A DNA stretch of 64,000 bases from Neckera pumila (Eukaryota; Streptophyta; Bryopsida; Hypnales; Neckeraceae): assembly GCA_963969595.1 (NCBI GenBank), contig OZ018409.1, positions 11,670,520-11,734,519 on the forward strand. The letters are read 5' to 3'. The notes below the pieces were generated by a model. That model saw nothing but the letters and a program-made list of their open reading frames with translations, had not been told where the DNA came from and did no database searches. Shown here one piece after another: positions 1 to 9,535 of the stretch (positions within the stretch are counted from its first letter, which is position 1; each line of letters begins with the position of its first letter). Made by a program: the position numbers and the translations under genes.

Positions 1-233
1 TTTTTTTTTTTAAATTAAATTTTTTGTTGCCTCCTTTCCCCTGTTTTGAGCTTACATGGGCATAACTTTTGTTCTTGGACACCAATTGAAAAGAAAATTA
101 TATTCCCATGAAGCTCATCAGTTTTTCTATCTCCAAAAAAAGTTTCAAAAAATCACAACAAAAATTCAGCCCGTAGGTACTTGCCCGAAATCCCATTTGT
201 TCCGCGAAGGGACAATGGTCCTTTAGGGGTTAA
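1..233 (+). mobile_element. TTAA-1 element, right end only (cut by window edge)
   Basis: The last 230 bases match the right part of the TTAA-1 family, which is complete at 21738-22642 and 43406-44337. It shows the conserved stretch with GCCCGTAGGTACTTGCC, a degenerate TTGTYCC..GGGACAA hairpin and the terminal CCTTTAGGGG followed by TTAA at 230-233. The left part lies outside the window. It has no coding capacity. Confidence 0.8.
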
Positions 234-1019
234 ATGGAAAAAATAACAAAAAATAGTGGTATCTAAGTTCTATCCATAAATGAGTCCTTGACATTGGGCA
301 ATACACTATATTTGTGTCTAACAAGGAAATGCGTCGTAGAGAGCACCACATTTTCATTAATCAAAGACACATCTTGTTGAACATATAGGCTTCACCTCCA
401 ACATTATCATATCTCAAGAGAATGATTATCATAGTTTTAGAGATTTGAGTCCAAAGGATGTTACTTTAATAAAAGGTGTAGAAAAAACATGATTGTTCAA
501 CAAAAATGTGGTGGAAGAATGCATTTACAATGTAGTCAATCACAATGATATCTAGGGTGTGATTTATAGATGAAACAAGGCCACACTACTTGTTAAATCA
601 GAATAGTTACTTCATTTTGAGATGAAACATACTTTTGTGCTTTATATTTCATAATATTTGTAAATCAAAGTCTTCGAAATTCATATTGTATTAATAATAG
701 AGAACTAACTCAAGAATCTACAATAATTAGATGAATGATAAATTCTAAGATTATGCAACCTATGGACATATTTGTGTTTGCCTATTGTTCAAATTTCCTA
801 TAATTAAAGGTTCATTTTTTTGTAGTCAATTCTAAACTTCAAAATTGAGTTGGCAGGATCCATTTTTTTAATCTAATTAAGTTTAAGGGCCGCTTCATAC
901 TATGGTGGAGAAGTACATCTATCAATAAGTTTTAGCGAAGACATGGTTATTTGAGGCAACTGATGGGATGTTGTAGAACATGAAAAGACAATAAAAATAA
1001 TACCATAAGAACTCTTGAC
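234..1019. other. AT-rich intergenic DNA, no feature seen
   Basis: There is no reading frame with recognisable protein similarity, no terminal inverted repeat and no tandem array here. Confidence 0.5.
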
Positions 1020-1475
1020 CGGTTGTAGTTTAAACACCAAGTGAAGAAGTCTTCTTGACAATTGCACAAATTGAAGTCCACTAGACAACTTTGTCAAAAG
1101 GAAAGTTTTCCAATGTGAAAGAAGCTTAGACAAAGAGCCAGTTAATGCTTTTTGAACTAATGGGATCCCTAAATCACACGGTTGAAATATGTGACAATGG
1201 AAAGATAATGAAGTTGGATTTATCGAGAGGCCAAGTTTCTTGTTTGAGGGGTTGAGGCTACCCCAAAAACTTGACCTTTACAGAACTTCCTTTACAAAAA
1301 GTGATGCCACATAAGCAACCATGTTATTTTTTCACCCATGCTTGAAGTCTTAGTTGTAATGTAAACTAATATGGTGAAGAACAAAATTTCCTCCAATTAT
1401 ATTGCTCCATTTCCCTACAATTCTTGGGGTGCACTACTCCACCACAGTGTAAAGCAGCCCTAAACAAACAAACTA
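1020..1475 (+). repeat. Dispersed repeat R1, copy 1
   Basis: It shares long stretches with 30355-31535. Examples are GTAGTTTAAACACCAA near the start, and later CCACATAAGCAACCATG, TTGCTCCATTTCCCTA and the phrase about CTCCACCA near the end. Both copies contain a short hairpin around AAGTTTCTTG...CAAAAACTTGACC (1219-1280 here). This copy is shorter than the second. Its type is unknown, and it is probably a decayed transposable element. Confidence 0.6.
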
Positions 1476-2374
1476 CTTTTGAATCAAAAAGTTTCAACAT
1501 GGTCCAAATATGTGGTGTACGACAACTTGTCATATATGTCCACCATCTTGTATTTTATTTATATATGAATATGGTGTGCTTCATTGAATGAATATGATTA
1601 TCAAACGTACTTTGTCTCAAAAACCAATAAAGCGGGTGCAAGTGTTGGTGGATGATTTCTAGGTTTTCGAAAAAAAGATTTGATTCCATGAGTTGGTTCT
1701 TTGCATTGCATTCCTCTATTGGTGAGTTCCTTGAAGACGTTTTTGATTGAGAACATATGACGCTACCTCTTTCTTTTGAGGGTCTCTTTTCCACCTTTCT
1801 AAGATTCACGGAGGTCAACCACCGTTTCATTCTCCTATCTTGACCCCACTGTTTCGTAGACATACTGTAGCGTTGGGCAAGAAAAGCAGCACCGATGGAG
1901 GACACTGTAGCTCTTTTCCAAAAGAGGAATGAGGACCAACTTCTCACTGTATGATCTTGGAATTTTTCTGTGACAAGGGGAGTCTTGGTCGCCTCTCACG
2001 AGAACAATGGTTTCAGTGGTCAGTAACACGCACTCCGATGCGCTCACTAAAGACCAGAACCTGCAGCACGAGCAAGACTGAAGCAGCGTTCGGGAAGTTT
2101 GTTGAGCTGCGCCGGTAATTTTCTCCAACTGTGAAGTAAGCTTAGAAGGAGCCAGTTGCATCCTCTCCTTATTGAAATCTCCTTGTTGATTTCTTCCAGT
2201 ATCGAATTCTCATCGGCTGATTGTCTTCAGCTTCAAATTTGTAAAAGCTACAATATAACCTTCGTATAAGTAGGAAATAATCCATTTTTCATGGCAACCA
2301 GGTTCAGAACCATGTACTAGTACGTGCATGTTCAGCTTAAGTATGTACTAGTGTGTCCAGTGCCGTTGTCGCAA
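1476..2374. other. Moderately GC-richer segment with overlapping unrecognised minus-strand frames
   Basis: Two overlapping minus-strand frames (1555-1947, 130 codons; 1835-2161, 108 codons) run through a segment less AT-rich than its surroundings. Neither protein resembles a family I know. They could be a fragment of a host gene carried by an element, or chance. I do not call a gene. Confidence 0.3.
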
Positions 2375-2703
2375 CCAAAATCATAGTAAAAACTTTGAAA
2401 TTCAATATCTTTCACATTGTCATTCCAAACGCCACAAAACAAAGCCCGTCCACCCCTCCTTGCCAAGAGCTTTCCAACGGTACTAAGAACGCGACCAAAA
2501 TCAAAATCAAAGTAATTTTCTAATGTTTTGATCCATAAATACTTCAAAATTCAATAACTTCTGCATTGTTGCTCCCAATGCCACGAAACCAAGCCCGTGC
2601 ACCCCTCCTTGTCGAGAGCTTTCCAACGGTACCAAGTGCACAACCGGGGGACGCACGGTCCGGGAGATCTCAACGTAACAAACAAAACAAAACAAAACAA
2701 ACA
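2375..2703 (+). repeat. Dispersed repeat R2, two tandem units
   Basis: Two related units (about 2375-2494 and 2495-2664) each carry CAAAATTCAATA or similar, then GCCAC(A/G)AAAC(A/C)AAGCCCGT, CACCCCTCCTTG and GAGCTTTCCAACGGTAC. They are followed by a (AAACA)n tract. A diverged single copy lies at 41680-41870, also ending in AGTAAACAAAACAAATAAAAC. The type is unknown. Short frames on both strands here are chance. Confidence 0.6.
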
Positions 2704-3283
2704 AGTTACAGCCAAACTAAAAGTATGGATTGTTTTTGTATGTCTCAAATTTATCAACTCTTGTCTAATCAAAGCACTTGCAACTTGTTTTCAATGAGCA
2801 AGATTTCCTAGTTGCTGCAACAACTTGATTCGCCATAGCTTGAGCATTGATCTATAGGACGGTTTTGCAAGGACTACAATTTGTACAACTTGCACATAAT
2901 TGATGTTATTTGTTGTTGTACTATAATTGAACTTTTGTATCAACACTCAAACATCATCACTAATTATATTGTGGTAAGCAAGCAACTAGCAATGGTACAA
3001 AGCAACCCTAAATCCAACCAAATAACTATGACAATTTTAAGTAATAGGCACAAACAAGGCAACAATTTGTTACACTACATGGAATCAATGAAAATCTTCA
3101 TCTTCAAGAGATTTAGCTCCTACAAAAACTTCACAATTTCTTCAAGATTATTCCAAAAACTATGTAATATTCCTGCTCTAGGATTATTACAAGAAACACC
3201 TACCATTTTTGTCTCAAAAATGTCCTATTTCAATGCGTATTGTGACTTTTGGAATAATTTTTTTTAAATAAAATAATATAGGG
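2704..3283. other. AT-rich intergenic DNA
   Basis: A 128-codon plus frame (2881-3267) is present but has AT-biased composition typical of non-coding DNA here and no family similarity. Nothing else was seen. Confidence 0.4.
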
Positions 3284-3478
3284 ATAATCTATAAAGCATG
3301 CTAAATAGAAAATTGATTTAGCATGCATAAATTTTATTTAGCATGCAAAATAATATATGGATAATTTATAAAGCATGCTAAATAGAAAATTTATGCATGC
3401 TAAATAATTTATAAAGCATGCTAAATAGAAAATTTATGCATGCTAAATAATCTATAAAGCATGCTAAATAGAAAATTC
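3284..3478. repeat. Tandem repeat (AT-rich minisatellite)
   Basis: About four to five imperfect copies of a unit of roughly 46-60 bp are built from ATAAAGCATGCTAAATAG and AAAATTTATGCATGCTAA. The palindromic core GCATGC recurs, so the array also has inverted symmetry. Confidence 0.8.
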
Positions 3479-3936
3479 AAGTTTAGAAAAAATTATCTCT
3501 AAAAGTTATGCACAAAAAAAAATGCCAATAAAATTAGATCTTTTGATGTTTGATTTTTTAAAAACAATAATAAAAAAACTCAAAAAAATAAACTAAATTG
3601 TATCTTCTACACTTGCGCAAAGGTAGTACACTTTGAGCACTCGTGGAAGGTGGAAACTTTATTATTTTTAGAAAATCTCTTGGTGGTCTTGCTTGTAACT
3701 TTAGTAGAAGTCCATGCTTCATACTTTTGACCTTCAAATTTGCACTTTTGGGTTGGAAATAGTACTGAAACCCAACAAAATGGCAAAAGGGAGAAATCCA
3801 ATTAAGAATTCTTAAAAAATAGTAAAGTAATGTTTAAAATTGGAAAAGATTACTCAATGCCTACAATTACCATATGTACCTTTTTTCAATTTTCATACAA
3901 AACTAATGTATGACACAAAAGTTACAAGCAACCACC
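3479..3936. other. AT-rich intergenic DNA
   Basis: A 64-codon minus frame (3607-3801) has no recognisable similarity. No repeat ends were seen. Confidence 0.4.
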
Positions 3937-4260
3937 ATAATAAAAGTCAGTAAAAAAGAACCGCACCCAAAATCGAGTGTGGTTCTTTTATCCATGGTTT
4001 TGCGTTGTCCCAAAATCACTGCAAAATTTTATTTTTGAATTTTTCACCTCAATTTTTTGAATTTTGGGGCGTGTAATATACCATTGGAAAGGTCTTGAAA
4101 TTACCTTTCAAATGGTATATTACATGCCCCAAAATTTAAAAAAAGTGGCGGAAAAAAAGGAAGAAGAAGATTCTGTAGTCGTCTTGGGACAGTGCAAAAC
4201 CATAGATAAAAGAACCACACTCGATTTTGAGTGCGGTTCTTTTTTACCAACTTTTATTAT
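3937..4260. mobile_element. Foldback (long inverted repeat) MITE
   Basis: Almost the entire 324 bp folds on itself. The outer arm at 3938-4003 contains AAAAAAGAACCGCACCC and AATCGAGTGTGGTTCTTTTA. It pairs with 4192-4259, where the same words occur in reverse complement with only a few mismatches. The inner part at 4063-4084 (TTTTGGGGCGTGTAATATACC) pairs with 4113-4136. The 89-codon frame across it is a by-product. The superfamily is not determined and no clear target duplication was seen. Confidence 0.85.
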
Positions 4261-5610
4261 AGTGAACAAACCACTTGTCCAAGGCCAACGGGACCAAAAA
4301 AAAGACAATCCAATAACCCGGCCACCTCCATAACACTCTGGAAGAGTCTTGAATACTAGACAAAGCCACAAGCCTTGTATACATCTTGAAAGTCGGTTCT
4401 GATCAATTCATGTGTCTTTCATACGACATTCATGCTTACAAAGTTCCATACTGATTTCCTTAGCTTCTTATTGCTGTATCAATTTCAAACTTGAGAATTA
4501 GACTGGAGTCATACAGTGTGAGAAAGTGCAAGTTCAATCTCTGTGTTTCACCAATTAGACAATGACAATGAAGCAAGTTGCAAAGTTGCAACATCAACAG
4601 CCAGTGAGTATGGGTTTCCACTCTGGAGTGCGTGAAAGAGTTGAACACTCTTCACTTGGTTCAGCACACATGATCTTCTAACAAAACACAAGAGTGAGTT
4701 CCCTTCTTAATTAATTCAAAGTTCCAACTGATGCAAAAGTTGTTAGGTGGTGTAGAGGCCTAAGAACATGCCAAATTCTGAGACTGATAATAGAGAGCTT
4801 GGGTTGTACGAGTAGGAGGGAGCAGGAACGCAAGTAAGTCGAGCAGGATCTGGGGTGGAAGTAGAAACTCGAGCAAGCCGAGCAAGAGCAGGAGCAGCAG
4901 GAGAGCGGCAAGCCGAACAAGAGCAGCAGCGCCCAAGCAATCCAAGGGACAATGGTCGATCCTAATGAAAGAGGCAATACCCGCCTTGTCCAAGAAGATA
5001 CCCACCTCTAGTCACCAACCTTGGATTCTAAAATGCAAGTAATTGAAATTTGACAATTTCATGGAAGCGGAAGCTAGGCCAATTTGGCACAATTTGGGGT
5101 GCCCAAAATTGTGACATTCATCAATCTGCACAATACTCTACAAACCAAGACTTGATATATTTCACATTGAAATGTGCATAAAAGTCATGAAAATCTACCA
5201 ATGCAACAAAGAAGAACTCCTATCCTACTAGTAGATTTGAATGAAGAGTCCATTTATTCCAAGACAAAGAAAAAAAGTACATAAATGCGATGTAATTAAT
5301 TGATAGCTAGAATGGAGCCTGTTGCAGTGCAACAACACCAAAAATGTTTCATCAAGCTATAAGGATTCATTGATGAGATGCTTGGATGTTTTTAAGATTT
5401 TGTACTCTATAAGGTAGACTAACCACCCATTTTCATTCACTACCTAATTTTGTCATCCTACTTTTGGCCCCAATTCTATCTAGCCCATCATCCAAATCCG
5501 TTAATTTTCTAACAAAATCATTGATTTATGCCAACAAGGAGTAACGTGTCAATCCTTTAATGGTGAATATTCAAATAAAATTGGATATATAGGAGAGTTG
5601 TTATAGGTTG
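4261..5610. other. Intergenic DNA, unrecognised
   Basis: A GC-richer patch at 4790-5010 (GAGCAGGAGCAGCAGG-like purine-rich repeats) produces several overlapping minus frames rich in Leu, Ser and Cys. This low-complexity bias explains them, so no gene is supported. A stray TAAGGTAGACTAACC end at about 5410 resembles the TAAGGTAG MITEs. Confidence 0.35.
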
Positions 5611-5753
5611 TTTAAGGTAGTCTACTCTTAAAGCAACCCTACCTAATCCATCAATACTAATAGATATTTCAAGGAACATGTCAATTAGTCCTAGATAGGA
5701 AACTCACTTAGAGCATTAAAAGCATGGTCGCTTTAAGAGCAAACTACATTATA
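5611..5753. mobile_element. TAAGGTAG-family MITE (143 bp)
   Basis: The left end TTTAAGGTAGTCTACTCTTA is mirrored by the right end GAGCAAACTACATTATA, with AAAGCAACC / GGTCGCTTT extending the inverted repeat. Related copies lie at 36435, 41232-41538 and 50198-50514. Confidence 0.65.
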
Positions 5754-5953
5754 GGATGTTCATAACTCCATTGTATGAGTGCTTTTATAATTTCGAAGCA
5801 AACCACTTCAAAAATTCAAACACATTGTAATTTTAATTGGACAAATACAATTCCACCTAGGTTTTATTCTTAATACAAGTGCACACCACTTGGAGTTGGC
5901 CCCAAGATATTCAGATTGCTATTTGAGGTAGTAATTGGGGTTATAACATTCAA

Positions 5954-6207
5954 TACACAAAATAGTGAAATTAGGTTGCCCCACACTAATTTCTCGATAG
6001 TCCACACTATAGAAATATTCACTGCTTTTGTACAATGAAGCAATCAATTCAGAGCCACGTGTATATTTTAGATTTGTGCTCCAATTCAAGACTTGGTTCA
6101 GAGAATGGCATGCACCTCCATGTGGAACAAGCATTGATCCATGAGGTAATTTATCTCAAGTAAGGCAACCTAATTGACAAGGCAATCTAATTTCACTATT
6201 TTGTGTA
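5954..6207. mobile_element. Mariner-type MITE, copy 1 (TA target)
   Basis: The inverted ends CACAAAATAGTGAAATTAGG...CCTAATTTCACTATTTTGTG hold one mismatch and are flanked by TA on each side, as expected for Tc1/mariner insertion. It is 254 bp long and non-coding. A second copy with the same ends lies at 32503-32772. Confidence 0.85.
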
Positions 6208-6973
6208 GTTATCAATGTCACATTGACATAGGTAGCAAATATGTCCAATTGTGCATGTTTTTGCAAAATGAAAAAGTTTCACATGTGTACCTTCTACATG
6301 TACAATATGAAGAACTCCTATGTTAATGTTGCAGTGCTTTTACTAACTATTAATGTCAACCTAGGTAGCAAGTGAGTAATACATGGAATTCCCGCATTAA
6401 TGCTCCCGTGCGTTTATTAGATATCAATGTCACATAGATAAAGGTAGCAAGTACCATCCTTGATACTCATTCCTAGCATAGAAAGCCATTGAAAGTAATT
6501 ACATGAATTGAATGTGCATGTTTGGAATGTATAAGAAAGTTCATGTTGTTATATAGAAAGAATGTAGATTAGGCCCTTAATACATTTGGTAATAATTAAG
6601 CATCTTCTTTGGCAAATTATTTGAACTCAAAAATACTTCAAAGTGCATTAGAAGGAAAATAAATTAGCCCAACAATTTCTAAGGTATAATATTCTTGATT
6701 TAAGCCATAGTTTTCATGCTTTAATTTATATAGAAACATGAACCCTTCTATCCATGCCAAAAATGCAAAAATACAATTATTTTTATCTTTCTAAATTTGA
6801 GTTGTGTCCCTCTCAAAAATAGACTAAATAATAGACATTGGTAACTTATAGGGACCTACACATTAGTAGGCAAGTTTCTATAGTAATCTCTACGTGGTGG
6901 AAAAAAAGAAATTCAATCCCTCTCCACCACCACCATAGAACCCTCATAGCACTATTCTTGCCTTCCCATTTTT
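6208..6973. other. AT-rich intergenic DNA, no feature seen
   Basis: Short repeated phrases such as ATCAATGTCACAT(T/A)GA recur at about 6208, 6350 and 6424, suggesting a decayed local duplication. No gene was seen. Confidence 0.4.
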
Positions 6974-7077
6974 TACAGTAGAACCTCTCTAAACCAGTCG
7001 GTCCTGGAACATTTGACAAGATCAATTAGGGAGGTTTATTTGCTTATGGAGGATCAACTTAGAGAGGTTTTATTGTA
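6974..7077. mobile_element. Emigrant/pogo-type MITE (104 bp)
   Basis: The ends TACAGTAGAACCTCTCTAAA and AGAGAGGTTTTATTGTA form a terminal inverted repeat between TA dinucleotides. The sequence CAGTARAACCTCTNTAAA is the known end of plant Emigrant elements and their pogo-type relatives. Confidence 0.75.
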
Positions 7078-7158
7078 GTTACTTAGTATTAGTAGAAAAT
7101 TTGTTAAATTTAGCCAAATTGGTGAATTACTATGTAGTACAACACCTATAACATTCAT

Positions 7159-7351
7159 TACAGTAGAACTTCTATAAGTTGATCTCCCAAAAGCAAGTAA
7201 ACCTCCCTAATTGATCTTGTCAGATCCGTCCCAGACTTGTCCACATAACAAAGGTTATGACTAAAAATGACCCTCCATAATTAAATAAACATCCTTGATT
7301 AATTTTGTCAAAGTGATCCGTTACCTACTGGTCTAGAGAGGTTTTACTGTA
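7159..7351. mobile_element. Emigrant/pogo-type MITE (193 bp)
   Basis: It starts TACAGTAGAACTTCTATAAG and ends CTAGAGAGGTTTTACTGTA. Internal text overlaps in inverted orientation with the neighbouring copy at 6974-7077 (CTCCCTAATTGATCTTGTC versus GACAAGATCAATTAGGGAG), so the two copies lie head to head. Confidence 0.8.
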
Positions 7352-7375
7352 TCCTGCATGGGCTCTATGATAAAT

Positions 7376-7764
7376 TAAGGTAGAGCCACCCATTCCTGAC
7401 TAATAACCCATTTCCGACCTTTAGGTGCACGTATTTTTGACCAAGCTTGGAATGTTGTTTTTTTCCAATTTTCAAGGTTGGAATTAATAAATGCATGACA
7501 CATGTCCCAAGTTGCAAGAAAGAAAGTAGGAAATAATGGTTAGGAAAAAAATTATTGAATGATCAAAATTAGAAGAGTCTGGATGTTGGCCATAGGTCCG
7601 GAGCACATTTTGCCTCCCAAAATTCATAGTAATTTCAAGCGATAAATTTACCAATTTTTTTGCAATCCTATGTCATTTTTATCAATATACCTCTGAAAAA
7701 TATTTGCTTTGCCTTCACTACTTTAGATCATGTTAGAATTCCTCATTTGGTTGGCTCTACCTTA
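7376..7764. mobile_element. TAAGGTAGAGCC MITE, copy 1 (389 bp)
   Basis: The ends are TAAGGTAGAGCCACCC and GGTTGGCTCTACCTTA. It is about 85-90% similar by eye to 13437-13835 along its whole length (for example TTCAAGGTTG, GGTCCGGAGCAC, TTTGCCTTCACTACT). It is non-coding. Confidence 0.8.
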
Positions 7765-7811
7765 GATGGTCTAAAATATTCCACACCCAACAGTTAACAG
7801 TACTTCATTAG

Positions 7812-8225
7812 TAAGGTAGGAGGCTCAAATTCTGGAGGGTCATTTAGAACCACCATATAGACTTGTTTAGAATGAACATGAGGTGGTCTTTAAATGGACC
7901 TTCTATAGTCATTGAATGGATCAATAAAAAAAATATTATTTATTACCAGAGCCAATTGTTGTCTTGCTTTCTCCATTTCTCTCTAGAAGTTGCAAGTGAA
8001 CAGTTTATGGAAGACCTAGGGTCATAAATAGGGACCTATGACACATCTTGTTTGAAAATTCATAAGTAATTCAAAAATGCTTCAAAAAATACAAAACAAC
8101 TTGGATTACAATCAGAATCTATTTTTCTTTGTCTAGAAAATGAGCAAAAAATAATCCCATCCAAAAAACCACATGAAAAAGGCGGACCAGCCCTTAGAGG
8201 CTTGCTTTAAGAGCCTCCTACCTTA
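7812..8225. mobile_element. TAAGGTAGGAGGCTC MITE (414 bp)
   Basis: The perfect 15-bp ends TAAGGTAGGAGGCTC and GAGCCTCCTACCTTA enclose AT-rich non-coding DNA. The terminal TAAGGTAG is shared with the neighbouring elements, although the rest of the end differs. Confidence 0.75.
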
Positions 8226-9535
8226 GCTAAGTGGACAAGTGTGTGATGAGCAGGGTGCATGAAGGAAAGGCTATGGGCATGAAGGCTAACTTACTGAATG
8301 CTATGCCACGGCCACATGGTGGACTAACTGGCCGGAGCACTTGAGCTTTGAACAGGTGTCGCCGGTCAATTGGGATGCACCCGTGCAGCTCCTCTGCTGG
8401 CAGCTCTCGGACATTCGAACCGGTTAGGGTTTCGCGGTCGTCGTCTTGGCATCAAAAAACAGAGGATCCCCAGGGCCTGCATTGCTTTGATCGGCCAAAC
8501 GTCATCAATGGCGCAGGCTCATAGTATAGTTAGTTCAATCGTTCCACAATTTGATCGTCTTTCAATCGACCCATTTCTTGCGATAAGTCGAGGAGCATCA
8601 CATTTGTTCAATACAGTAGATTGACGTTCAGTTGCAGGAAGATATATGATGAGCTCTTTGGTGTTCTCTTGCCTTCTCCTGCTCGGTTTCAGTATCAACT
8701 CTGTTGTCACCACAGCGCTCTCTCTTATCATTCCTCGCAGTTCTTATTAACTTAAATTCGTCCTTTTGTTGTTCGAGATTATCCGCCACTGTTTGTGTAC
8801 CTACTTGCGATTGAATATTATAGGCAGGGTGTATATTGCTTGTAAGGTTCGTTCCGTCCGGGCGTTTCCGGGCAGTTTCTGTGGACTCGGGAATGGGATT
8901 TGAGTATTTCCTGGATTCCGTGATTGGATAAGCAACACATGGTTTGTGCCTGGGAATGAACACGAAGAAATTCGTGTACGACTGGAACCGCGACCAATTG
9001 GACCTGAGGACGGTGTCATTATGATATAATCTGAGTACTGTCGGCCGACCTTTGGTGGGACCAATGATTCCTCCCTCTGACAGCGGAATTTGTGGACGCT
9101 GTAGCGACGACTGTGCCACAAGTGCCAGTGTGCTGAAGAGTTTCTGAAACTTCGTCACGTTGTCGCGCCTTTTCAACACGGAACCATCCGGATATTTTTG
9201 TCTTCTTTTCATTGTTTGCATGGAATTTCTAGCTAGTTTGGGCGGTTTTGTTCTTCTGTTTTGATAATACGAAGGAGTTGTCCCCTTCCATGTCTGACAG
9301 TCTTCTAAAAGGCTGTTTCGCTCGGTATTCTCGACGCTTTGAACGAGAGGAAATTTACGGGATCGTTTAATTAGTATTGTGTGTGTGTGGGGGGGTAGGG
9401 GGTAATCTCATGAAGCGTGAACTGCTGATAGCTTTCTCTTCTCGGTTCTGCTTTCGGTACGGATTGTTTTATGCGAGCTAAGCAACGTATGAGTTGAAGA
9501 GTTCGCTGCAGCAGCGATTCATTATTAGGAAAATA
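8226..9535 (+). other. Upstream region / probable 5' UTR and promoter of the LanC-like gene
   Basis: This 1.3 kb is free of the repeats seen elsewhere and is clearly less AT-rich. It leads straight into the LanC-like start codon at 9536, so it most likely holds the promoter and a 5' leader. A 197-codon minus-strand frame (8628-9221) and an 84-codon plus frame (8370-8624) have no recognisable similarity. No convincing TATA box was found. Confidence 0.45.

Noticed and set aside
4064..4371. 89- and 83-codon frames on both strands
   Set aside because: They lie inside the long hairpin element and mirror each other because of the inverted repeat.
4711..5005. Leu/Ser/Cys-rich overlapping minus frames
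   Set aside because: All three minus frames stay open because of a biased GAGCAGGAGCAG-type tract. This is low complexity, not coding.
5919..6134. A minus-strand frame starting MLVPHGGACHSLNQVLNW, also seen at 32455-32682
   Set aside because: The peptide is shared because both lie in copies of the same TA-flanked MITE. The frames diverge or break after about 45 codons and differ in length, so this is DNA similarity, not a conserved protein.
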